Below, piece by piece: positions 12,373 through 23,854 of a stretch of 64,000 nt of DNA (the stretch's first letter is position 1; each line of letters starts with the position of its first letter). The position numbers were made by a program, and so were the translations under genes. The stretch comes from Rhytidiadelphus loreus. Lineage: Eukaryota > Streptophyta > Bryopsida > Hypnales > Hylocomiaceae. The stretch spans positions 21,328,001-21,392,000 of the forward strand of contig OX344764.1 in assembly GCA_947034895.1 (NCBI GenBank), in the 5' to 3' direction. Under the pieces are notes generated by a model. It saw only the letters and a list, made by a program, of their open reading frames with translations, made no database searches and had not been told where the DNA came from.

Positions 12373-14289
12373 AATTGACCAACATTGGCTGGTTCTTAAC
12401 TTGGATAACATGGATAACCAAATTGCCCTCCAATGTAGCTAAAAAACATGTAATGAATATGAATTTCTATTCTAGAGCTATGCACATAAAAACAAGCAAG
12501 TAGAATTGACTTCCCGCAAGCCATTTAATTTTTGAACTATAACCTCTTTTTAACTCTTGGCCTATAAAATTAAACTACACCCAACTATTGATTGAAAATG
12601 AATCATGCCTTTTTAATAAATAAAAACATTACAAAAACAAACAAACACTACAATCATTAAAGTAACTTGTCTTATCACAAACAAAATGGGAGCTAGCTCA
12701 TTACATGCAAAATTATACTAATGGTGTACATTTCAGTTTTGAAATGTGCACTACTCGAATAATTTTGTTTGTGATGGGCTCCCTCCCATTTTGCCTATTA
12801 TAGGTTGAGTTACCTTACTTTGAGTTGCAAAACTCACCTTGTGCAAAGACCACTCCTTGAACTTGTTGTCTTCTATTAGAAATCTAATATTTTAGTTCGC
12901 ACTTTTAAGGGTTGTTTAGATGTACAAAATCAAAGTAAGACATGTATTGCAATGCAAGAAGAAAGAGCAATTTTCAGTGACTTACAATTTTCCATTAGTA
13001 CAATTGTGGGGTTCCAAATAAGATTGGTATCACTACTATGGTAGAAGAATCTAAATGCAAGTCATAGCAAAAAAACAACTTACAATCATGTGGTGGCAAA
13101 CAACAACAAGGTGCAAGTTTTTCTAAAGCTATTGCAATCAAAATATGAAATGAAGGATGATGACAAAAGTCTGTAAAGAGTGCAAGAGCCTAAGACAAAA
13201 AAAAGAACACGGTGATAAAAGTGAGAGGTGGCAACTATATTGAAGAGATGTCTAAAAACATCCCTAATTATAAAAAGATCTTGAGGCAAACACAAGATGT
13301 AAAAACAAAAGTCTAGGAAAAATAGCATGAAGCAAGAATAAGAGTGCAAAGTAGTGTACTAAGTAGGAGCTTGCCTTATACCTTTACTTTGATAAAGAGA
13401 GCTTAAATACTCATTGTCCATCTTCAACAATTATAGATGAAACCAACAATTGCCACATCATAGTATATTCTATAACTGCCATATATATGGCTATTCTATA
13501 AGGAAATACCACGTATTGTTAGAAATTAATTTCTAGTCATTTTTCACATGATGTAGATTGTAAATTTTTCACTACTCTATAAAACTTTTGAATCGATATC
13601 AATTTTTGATGTCTACATCACAAAGTTGCTAGCTTGTGAGCCTGTGAGCGGGAATTTTTTTTCGTAATATAAACAAGTTGGGACCTATGACCATGGGTTT
13701 ATTTTATTATAAATTTCAAGAAATGTGAAGTCATTTTAATGAAATTTGACACACTTGCAAATGTATTTTGAAGATATTTTTTGCCACGAGAAAATGTAGG
13801 CATTTTTGATAGACATAATGATGCAAAATGTCCAAGATGTAGCCATAAAACACACAAATCCACTCATAATTCTAAAATCCATACATTATAGTTTAACTTA
13901 AGAGATATGTCAATCTCAAGAGTTTAAGTCGTAGTGGACTTGGTTGTAGAACCCTCAATTGTTGATGGCTTTGAACTCTCTCTACCCTCAAAGGCACTGC
14001 CATTTATAAATCCAAAATTTTCAAAGCATAAATATCTTTATGGCGTTTTGGTTTAGAACAACCAAAGTCCGCAAATGTTGATGCCATCTACTCGACAAAC
14101 ACAGGAAGGTGAATTTTTTTCTCTAAACTGAAAAAAAGATTTTGTACCTTAATTATCCCATTTATTGATGTCAATTCTATATGGCTACATACAGATGTAA
14201 AACAATGTTAAACTTACAAAACTTAAGACTTGACATGAAAAAAAAGGATACAAAAAATTGCTAGCTTATTTGCAAATTTTTGACTTCTA
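12373..14289. other. AT-rich intergenic stretch
   Basis: No supported gene. One minus-strand ORF of 87 codons (13086-13349) is Phe/Cys/Leu-rich and looks like translated AT-rich DNA. Confidence 0.55.
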
Positions 14290-15620
14290 AGCAAACTTGA
14301 GAGGTGCCATAGTTGTAGTGTCTAGATCTTGGGATATCACAACTGGTAGTGGCGGTCATGTTGTTGCCACAACCGAGGTGCATTTCCTCATGGATTTGAT
14401 GATGGCGTGAAAAAGGTCCTTGTCCTCCTCCAATGCCACAATGTGATAGTCCATGCTATTACAAGCAATAATAGATACATTTGAAATTAATATCATATAC
14501 ATTAGTTCAAAGATTCATTTTGCAAATTAGACTTAAAATCCATAGTAATTCAATTCAATAGTCACCTATAGTTGCAATACAATCTAAAACTCTAAAGTGT
14601 GTGCAAGCCTCTTCTAAGAACTTAAGACCGTGAATAGAATTACCCACCATGACTAACTTGATCATTTTCAAGTACAACTTGGTGGACTTTTGCTTAGCTC
14701 CCAATCTCATGGCATTTGCAATGCTAAGTTTAGGTTCCTCCTCAAACGGGGTTGTCTTATTACACTTTCATTTTGTAGCATCCGTTGCAAGTACCATATA
14801 TTGTTGCACGATTCAAGTGACTTTTCAATTATAAAATAATATAAATGAATCAAACCACAAAATACAAAACAATAATGTGAAAAACAACAATCCTACATAA
14901 TCCAAATCTCACCTAGAACATGAAAATCATAAAAATATCAATTGGCATCAAGTGTCAAGTTTTTCTAGATGTATAGAAAACATATTTCTTCACCTCTAAT
15001 GGCCTCAACATCTTTATAAACTTGCAAGGATAGAAGGTTGTACCTTTGTACTCGGTACAATGTGTGAACCAAGTTGGTCTTTATATGGGAGTCTTCAATG
15101 GATTTGGATTTCAAATGTGGTGATGCAAAATCTTTTCATATACCTTGATTAACAAATAAATTGTAGAACAAGTAAAACCCAAAATTGATTGGATGGGTTT
15201 GTAAGAAAAATCACTCACTAGTTTATGTCATCCATGACTTGTATGATCAATTCGATCTTGTCTTTGGTATTGAGAACAATACAATTCACTATAATGTGCC
15301 AAGACACCTTTGTTGGATGAAGTCTAAAAATATGACTCATCTATGCCAATAGACAATGATTTCCGTTCCACACAAAGAACTTTGACTTCTTCAAAAAATA
15401 GAATGGAGCATGACTTCAGTAGCTTTCTTAGTTGATTTGTTACTAGATATCTTGATATTTGCATTTGTCAAAGTCATTGGTTACGATGGACTTGCCACAT
15501 CCGCAACAAGAACTATGTTGTGATGCCTCGTATGATGCACCGTTGAAGTTGAAGCTTGACTGACATCTCTTCCCTGCACTTGAACAATTGAAACTATAGA
15601 AGACAACAAGACAATGTCAA
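14290..15620 (-). pseudogene. Decayed multi-exon coding region, unrecognised
   Basis: On the minus strand several short protein-like blocks follow each other with stops and frame changes between them: LHPTKVSWHIIVNCIVLNTK and DKIELIIQVMDD (about 15400-15230), KTNLVHTLYRVQRYNLLSLQ (about 15100-15010), GLKFLEEACTHFRVLDCIA (about 14640-14550), and DYHIVALEEDKDLFHAIIK (about 14460-14400). Amino-acid use is unlike random AT-rich translation and the order is collinear, so this is probably an old gene or transposon product. I do not recognise the family. Confidence 0.4.
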
Positions 15621-16682
15621 CAATTGAACTCTAGATAAGAACAAACAAACAAAAATTTCTTACAAAGTACAAAATAAAATGTATAATTTTTAATAAAAAA
15701 ATTATAAAAAATTATAAAACAAAATTTCTAAGCTATGGTTCTCATCAAATATTCTTGGTTTAATATACAATCACTATAAAGATCATCAATAATATATGCA
15801 AATATGTCACATAAAATGAATTTAAAAAAATTCAAGAACTAATCAATGTCAACAAAAACTATCTTAATACCATAAACTTTTCAAATTTGTCTATGACTAG
15901 AAAGAATTAGTGAATGAAACCATCCTTGGCCCACAAAAGTATCACTAAATACTAATGGCCCCAAAAAAACAAAATTCAAATTCAAAAGCATGATGCACCA
16001 CATGCGTTATGCACCATGCTAATAGCACTCCTACCACGCCTTGCCAATTGACTCCAACGTTGAAAATTCCTAAATTCTTGAAAAAAGTACTAATTCTAGG
16101 GGATCTAGGAAAGGCTTGTCCAAAGTTAGTTGGATTCAATTGACCTAGAAAGAGACTTTAATGCACCCCCAAGAATTAGAAAACCAATTGGTTTTTGTTT
16201 AAATTTTCATACATCCATTACATTTCATTTTCAAAAAAATATTAAACTTTAATCTAGAATTACCAAGCTTCATGCTCATCAATCCAAATCACAATCACTA
16301 ATTTGAACTAAAATTTGAAACTAGTAATTCAAATTCCACTAGCCTTGAAGCAAAACAAAGAGGCATCTGTATTATTTTATTCTTTAAACCACAGCTTTGA
16401 GATCTACAACGAGGATACCAAACCTTAACCCAATTTCAAGAGGTTCAACATAGACTCTTCCAAGGTGAATTCGAGGGTCAATTGGACCCAACTGACCTTG
16501 CAAAAGTCTCTACTTGATTTCATGGAATCAAATCAAATTTAAGTTTTATTAAGAAATGAAACATGAAATGCATCACCACACTTGCATTCATTCAAAACAT
16601 TGGAATCCTTGCACTACTCAAAATACCCCTCTTAAAACTTAAAATTGAAAAAAGACAATTCTAGGTGGGGTTTTTTTGCATA

Positions 16683-16785
16683 CCAAAAATGGGAGGTCTG
16701 ATTAGTACCTACAAGACCTCAATTATGTTTGATTGAGGTTTTTGGAGTGCCTAATTGTACCCCCATTTTTGGTGCTCAAAATTGT
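16683..16785. repeat. Imperfect inverted repeat near the left side of the transposase relic
   Basis: CCAAAAATGGGAGGTC on the left pairs with the complement of ACCCCCATTTTTGG on the right, and GACCTCAAT pairs with ATTGAGGTT further in. Related text (AATTGAGGTTTTGGGACTAA) returns near 17110. It may be a small MITE or part of the terminal region of the neighbouring transposon. Confidence 0.55.
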
Positions 16786-17249
16786 TATTTAAAAAAAAAA
16801 TTGAATGAAAATAGGAGATTCTGCTAGTAGCTCCAAAATGATAGTCATTAGATGTTTTTCAGCTACACTGGAGGACCGTTTCAAGCCCGTTCTTGAATCT
16901 GTTTCCAATGCAGCAAGGGAGCGTCGGGTGTTGTATTACCAAAAAGAATTTTTGCTTTTGAAATGAAAAAATGAAAGTAAATTTTTTTTCCAATGACATG
17001 GTAGCCGCTTTGCCATGTCAGACTACTGCGCTGGTGTAGTAAAGCACGTTCTCTGTAGTCAGGAACTCATGGCCCTCCGGATGGGCCAAATCCCATCTAA
17101 TGCGGGTCCAATTGAGGTTTTGGGACTAATAGATGATAATCCTGTTTTGGTACCCAAAAAAAAAATTGAAAAAGAATTTGGTGTAATGGGTGTAGTGCTG
17201 GTCCATTTAGGCATCATTATCTATACATAAACTAACATGCATAGGGAAT

Positions 17250-20200
17250 TTGAGGCCTTGTGCTCAACAACTCCAAGTTCCTATATCTCCATCAAGAGCA
17301 ACTAATATTACAAAAATCATTGAACTAGCAAATGAACCTTCGCATCCAATTGAAAAACCTCAATGCAGTGTACCTTTAGAAATGAATACACCACATAGGC
17401 CAAACAATCCTTTAGAATTAAATTTTGATGAGACAATTGATGATGACTTAGAAATAGATGATTTTGATTATCTTGATGAAAGTGAATCTACTTCCTATTC
17501 ATATGATTCAACTTTTACTCTTGTCAATTGGATTAGAACATGTTAAAAGGGAGGGGGATTATCTAATACTACATAAATAGGTTGTTTAAACAAGTGCTAT
17601 TCCACCCATCATTTAAATTAGAAGATGTTATAGTGAAATCACCTAATGATGTTTAGAACTACAAAAAAAACTTTTACAATGAAGGAGATGGATGGAAGAA
17701 AGAAGATATCGAAGGTAATGTTTTAAATTACCGGGATTTAATTATTGCCTTAGAAACATTGTTTTCATCTCCTGTTGTGGCTGAAAATTTTATTCTGCAA
17801 CCATCAACAACACCAAGGGAAGAAGATTTAAGGGGAAGAATATATTCAAATCCTACAACAAGAAATTGGTGGCATGCAATGCAAGTAAGTTCCATAAATC
17901 ACAAAATTATAGAAAACAATAAAGTTTACATTATACAAATCTCTATTTTAATCTTTTTAAATGTTTAAAATTTGAAATATGCAATCATGTTGGTCCTATA
18001 AATGGTTTCTACATTTTCAATTTCTAATGTATATGATGGATTTTGAACTCATATTTGTACAAGAACATGTAAATTTAGAACATGGAGAAGGCGTGGTAAT
18101 TGCACCCATAATCTTGTATAGTGATAAAATGTCATTATCAAATAGTGGAAAAGTAAGCAAACATCCCATTTATTTCAGCATCGCAAATATTTCTTGCAAA
18201 GATAGATACCTCTCTGAGAGACATTGCTTACTAGCAATTTTGCCTTAAATAAATGTTGTTGAATCTAAACCTTTAAAACGGTTACAGTTATTTCAAAAAT
18301 GCTTTTCACGTATTTTAAAACCACTTAAAGACGCAAGTTTCAAGTAATTCTATTTTCCACTCAATTGAATATTATTACAATTTTTTTCAATTTTTTTGAC
18401 AAAGTTATCAAGTAAGGTAATGTTATTATTCATTTGTAGACATACAAACATTGGAGAGATGTAATGTGAACTAATTAGAAAAGAATTAACTCTTTCATCA
18501 CAATAGTATATCACCTTACTATGTTGTAAGAAGTATAAAAGATTATTTGGAGGACATATGCAAACCATTTTTTTTAATAGTGCTTTTTGTACATGAATTT
18601 AGAATTAGTGAATTTTGAACTACTATCACTTGTGTTTAATTGTCTGACATGTTATTTGCTAGTGGGAAATCTTTATGTGATCCATTTGGCATGGAACAAA
18701 AACTGTATCCTCGATTGTATGCTTATATTTGCGATCATCCAGAAGGTTGCAAGGTAAAATAATTTCTATGAATACAATTGGAAAGTGATCAAACGATATT
18801 ATTATATTTCCTACATATGTACCAAATGTTTTTAATGTATTCCTAAATTTTGTAAATATGTGTGTCCGCCATGAATAGGTAACTTGTACATATGATACAA
18901 ATAAATCTCGCCATCCTTGCAATATTTGTATGTGTCCAATGCTTTCATTAGTAAATGTTGAAAGAGGACACAATGAATTTCGCACGGAGGCTTCTATGAA
19001 AAGAATTTTTCAACAAATGTCTACACAACCACAAAGGGTGCAAGCATCAATTGCAAAATCACATTCACTTCATCCAGTGGAGGTAAGTTTATTCATGCCA
19101 CAGTAATAATTTTTGTTGAAGTTGTATAGAGTATTAATATTTTTCTATGTATACATATATTGATCGTGATGGAAATCATAAATATATGTTCTTTGGTTAA
19201 CAAATTTTCATGCAATTTCCTTATATGAAATTACAAATACTAGTTTTTGTTTAGATTTATGCAATGAATTTGTTAATCTAATACTTCTTTGTATTCTAAG
19301 GTTATTGTATTATGTGCAATTTTTAATAATACAAAAATAGTTCTTAAGAATATCAACAAAAGTGATGTTTACATTGACAAAATGTGTACTTTATGTTAAT
19401 TGTTTAATAGTGTGCGCTATGGGACTTTGCTGGAGGAAATACAAAGTTTGGAAATCCTTATCTTGCAATTAATGTTGACATGTTACACCAAGCGGACTTG
19501 GGCATCTTCAAAACTCTAATGGATATATTGCAGAGTATGTCTAAGAAATTAATGCCCCCCCTTCTTCTTGAATTGGATAGAAGGCTACCAATAATCAAAG
19601 AGTTTGCAAGATTTTTTCAATTTAGGGTGCTTGGAACTGATAAAGGTGGATACTTTACTTTGAATGCAAATTTTGCGGCATTGGAACACCGTTGCGTAAT
19701 GCAAGTTAGTTCTATTTCAACCTCAATACTCATTTTTAAATCCATTAGTATGTCAATTTAATATTTTAAATAAAAAAACATAAGTTTTATCTAAAGTAAA
19801 GTACATTTAGACAATACAAAGGCGGATGATGATTGTAGTGACTAACAATTTTGATTGTTGGACATTGATAATTTTTATTGTTAGGTGGTAGTTTTTTGCA
19901 TGTTGGGACTATTCCCAAACTTCTTCATTGAGGCAGTTGTAATTTTTTTACAATGGTATCAATTAGCTTTTAGATCAAAAGAATTTTCAAAGGAATCTTT
20001 GACAACAATGGATGACTACATGAAAAGGTAATTATTGTACGAATTTAGTGTATTTTCCTGAAAATTTCAAGAAATCAAACATAGTTTTGTATGAAGGTAA
20101 AACCACCCATTGAGGTTTGAATTAGGAGTTTGACCACATGTGGTTGCTAAAAATTTTCAATTTTTTTTACACAGTAGTTTAAGTGTAAAAAAAAGTAAGA

Positions 20201-22100
20201 ACAATTGAAATTATGTTTTTTTGGCAAAGTATGAATTTCCTATGAATTTTTGAAGTGTTCAATGCACCATGACCCAAAAGAGTTTGTAGACTACCTTAGA
20301 ACAAACAAAATTTGAATCCATCATGCTCATGTTATTCATCTAAAGCAGTCATAATATTTTCTAACATGGAGGGTTTGAAAAGTCAATTCTTACAATGAAT
20401 ATACATTGAAAAATTGGAAGTTCCTAATGCAATCAGTAATCACTCCATTATTGTCATTTAAAAAATAAATTGAAGCCAAAATCTTACAAACTGAAAAAAT
20501 CCATAATGGGGATATTTCCTAGGTGTCTGCAATGGGTCAACTGACCACAATGGGTTGTTTTACCTTATGTAGTGTTTGAGGTGGTTTTTCAATTGTAAAA
20601 CATCAATGTAATTGTTTGTTTTTATGCAATATTGGCACTACAATTATACAATAGTAGTTTATATTAATAGTGCACTAGTGAAAAGTATGTATGTTTTTAA
20701 AATGATGGTTACATATTTCATTAGACAAATGAGGAATATGTATAAATTATCACCTATAATAATACAATATTGTAAAATATATAAGTATACAAATATAAAA
20801 AAGTTTAAATTTATAAATATATAAATATAAAAATATCTAAATCAATGGAGCTGGAAATGTTTATTATTAGATTGAAGTTATATTGAATGTGATGTTTGAT
20901 TCATGGCTATAATGACATTTAGAACACATTTAGGAACGTGGCAAAAATCAAATTTCAATTTGATGCCATGAAACATTCTTCTTCTTCAATTTGTCGTTCA
21001 AGAGCTCTTGTTGAATACAATTCAAACATGTATGAGAATTTGCACATAGCATTGGTAAAACAGCATACAGGGCTAGCAACAGAAAACAATTCCTTGATTT
21101 TATTGTGAAATACAATAGAAGATTGGAAGCACTACAAATGAGTGCATTGGAAAAGGATGGCTATTGTCCCCCGATAAGAAAACATACAATACTAGATATG
21201 GTATGACTAGTGAATCTTTTAAAAAAACATCATTAATTCTTTTGTCTTTTCATTCAAAATACACGTAGTTATATAATGTTGAAGATTTTTTACTTCATTC
21301 CATACTACTATAGTTTTGAACTTGTAATTTGTTTTTAATGATTGTTTTATGATGATGGCAGACTTTAGAGAGTGGACATCATATTTTGGCCAGCTTTCAA
21401 ATTAATTTGAAAATGGAGCTATTTGATCTTGATATTGCTATTGCAAGACAAGTATATCTAGGAAATGGTCAATCAAAGAAGGAGCGCATTATGGCCGGAG
21501 TTTTACGACTAGATATTTTCATAAAATTGAAATTGTCTTTTAGAGACATGCATGAATCAAAATAATTTGACGGAGGCGCAGGTTTGTATAATTTTTCTTA
21601 GTTAGTATGTTATTATGAAGTTAATTTGCAATTTTTTTAATTCTTCAAGAAACACTTATATCTTAATATGTTACTATATTGGTAGGTTTATAGGTCTCTG
21701 GCTCTATGCCTTGGTGAAAGTTCAAGATATGGAGACACTCCAATGTTTACGTGCGCTACATTAGATTTTCATGGAAAATAATAGTTTGGAAGTGTCTCAA
21801 TTAAGATGGAAGGTGAAGGGGAGGAAGAGAAGACATCATATGGACAACTTAGCTTGCTCTTCAAATGTTGTATGAAACTAGGGCAACAAGATACAAACAT
21901 AACAAAAGAATTGTGTCTAGTGCGTATGTATGAAGAGCAATAAGTGCATAGAAGTTTAAAAATGTCAAGAATTGAAATGGATAGAAGAGGGTCCTACAGC
22001 ATATAAGGTGATAGAAATAGCATCAATTTTGAAAGCAGTTCATGTTATTCCATACTTTCAAGATGATGGGCATTTTTTTGTAACCACTTTTAAATTTTAA
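17250..22100 (+). pseudogene. Decayed Plavaka-type (CACTA-related) transposase, multi-exon
   Basis: Collinear blocks match the layout of Plavaka transposases, known mainly from fungi. They are an acidic N-terminal part (17250-17546); GDGWKKEDIEG ... RNWWHAMQ (to 17884); IAPIILYSDKMSLS and LKRLQLFQKCFSRILKPL (about 18062-18330); YPRLYAYICDHPEGCK (18661-18753); HPCNICMCP (18879-19082); NVDMLHQADLGIFKTL (19411-19704); a hydrophobic block (19885-20027); VEYNSNMYENLHIALVKQ and AYRASNRKQFLDFIV (20934-21200); a block at 21362-21581; and a C-terminal KAVHVIPYFQDDGHFF (to the stop at 22100). The YSDK and MLHQ motifs are the family's hallmarks. Introns have good GT-AG borders and several junctions keep phase. 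Disabling changes are TAG at 17654-17656, TAA at 18246-18248, a one-base frameshift near 21060, TAA at 21563-21565, and two adjacent stops plus another frame change near 21780-22010. Terminal repeats were not found. Confidence 0.8.
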
Positions 22101-22684
22101 CCCGTAAAGTCCCATTATCCTTAGGGGGGCCAAAATGGATTTTGAGCAGGGTCCTATGATCTGAATTTGTACTGAATTTTTTTTAAACTTTCTCACAAGA
22201 TAGATAAATTTATGAGCTTTTCAGGAATATAATTTTTATTCCAATCGGTGCCTGGGAGCAAAAGTTATGCCATAGTAACCCCAAAATGGGAGAGACAAGG
22301 TGGCAAAAAAAAATCACAAAAAATTGAAATAAAATTTTTAATATTTTTTTCTTGTAGATCATATTTCCTTCTAAATGGGAAGCTTTTGATTCATTCCATT
22401 TGGATTAGTAATGTGAAAGTTATTGAGTTTCTAGTTTTGCGGGCAATCATAGCAACTTCTTGAAAGAAATTTTTTCTTCTACTTTGAATGCTAATATATC
22501 TTTCAATCTACATGGTCAAACATCACAAAAATTGTATCATGTGATTTAAGACAAGTGTAGAACAAGATCCTACGGTTAGATTCCAAAAAATATTTTTAAA
22601 ATTTATTTCATAGGTGAACGTAGAAGAAGTGGTAGTTTTGAGTGGTTTTGGCAAAAAAAATGGCTTTGGGACTTTAGGGGTTAA
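22097..22684 (-). mobile_element. TTAA-flanked non-autonomous element (piggyBac-like), copy 3
   Basis: The ends are TTAA-CCCGTAAAGTCCCA and TGGGACTTTAGGGG-TTAA, with 580 bp between. The interior shares ATTCATTCCATTTGGAT with copy 1, and the complement of ACCGTAGGATCTTGT with copy 2. It abuts the transposase relic: the TAA ending that frame is part of the TTAA. Confidence 0.85.
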
Positions 22685-23686
22685 ATAGAAATTACATTTC
22701 ATAGAGAAACACTAAGACATTATTATGTGGATGTTACATGATTTGTGCATTTTATTTTATTTATTGATTATAGCAAATATTGTATATAAAAGGTGAATTG
22801 CATTTGTTTAACATAGGTACTTCAATAGTAGTATTAGTCATCATGCACTTCCGTAATGAAGTTCATCTAAAACTTTTTTTTAGTAATATTAATAAGGTAT
22901 TGCATTGTGATTAATGTTGTATTGAACCAATATAATATTTTATACATAATCGCAATACACCATGAGTATGAGTGTCATATTATTAAAATGCAATATTGCA
23001 AGAGGATGAATTATGTATTTCATTGTGTCATTACTTTAATAGCATTGATGCAATATTGTAAAAGTATTGTAAAAAGGACTTTTTATTTATGCATTGCAGT
23101 CGTTATGTATTTAAATAGTAATTATTGTCTTTTATAGTAATACCATATTCATAGAATATAAACGTAGTATTAATTTTTTTTTTAATTTATTATTATTTTT
23201 ATATAAACATAGTACTACATGCAGTACTGCAAAAATATTAGCTAATATAGCTCTTGTTGCAATACTGCATTAATACTGACGGAGTAGGGGGCACTTTCCT
23301 GATGTATTCTTACTACCACAAACTCTGCATAATACTTTAGATCAGGCAAACTACAACGTAGCAGCACTTGCCAGGAGAGGCAAATTTCAATGTGCATTAG
23401 GGCAGCTGCCTACAACCTGTACTATACATGTGATCAACAAAACTTCCAACACCTGTCTCGCCGTATGAAAGTAAATGCAGCATGTTCAACACATGACAGA
23501 AGTCTTCCCATAATCTAATTGATAAATGTATGTTCTACTCTTCTCATTCTACCTATCACAATCTGTTTGATCAAGTGTGGACTTGGTAAGCACAACATCA
23601 TACAGGTTGCCATTCCAGCTGGAAGACAAGGATGAGTTTCGCTCATTGGAGTTGCTTGACAAGGTGGTTATACTATACTAAACAAA
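22685..23686. other. Intergenic stretch between transposon relic and kinase-like gene
   Basis: AT-rich up to about 23270. From 23280 to 23640 the base composition is more balanced, and this may be 3' untranslated or downstream sequence of the minus-strand gene. No reading frame there can be assigned. Confidence 0.5.
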
Positions 23687-23799
23687 CACTACAAGAAATT
23701 GAGTGTCCACAATGACTTTGAAATGACTACAAAATGACTACTCTAGTCACTTTGCAGTCATTTCACAATCATTGTGGACACTCAATTTCTTGTAGTTAA
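23684..23799. mobile_element. CACTA MITE, 110 bp, with AAA target duplication
   Basis: Perfect 28-base inverted arms (23688-23715 and 23769-23796) begin with ACTACAAGAAATTGAGTG. The left terminus is the canonical CACTACAAGAAA; the right terminal G has become T (TTGTAGTT). AAA flanks both sides (23684-23686 and 23797-23799 if the terminus is placed symmetrically). It lies just beyond the 3' end of the kinase-like gene. Confidence 0.88.
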
Positions 23800-23854
23800 A
23801 GTTCCCTATGAGGATATCTCAAACTATGAGACTCTTTTCCCATCTTAATTACCA

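Noticed and set aside
17015..17230. 71-codon ORF before the transposase relic
   Set aside because: It runs through a dispersed inverted-repeat segment (the text near 17110 recurs at 16730) and does not match the transposase.
22248..22463. 71-codon ORF within the TTAA element
   Set aside because: It lies in a non-coding element shared, without this frame, by the copies at 3793 and 11147.
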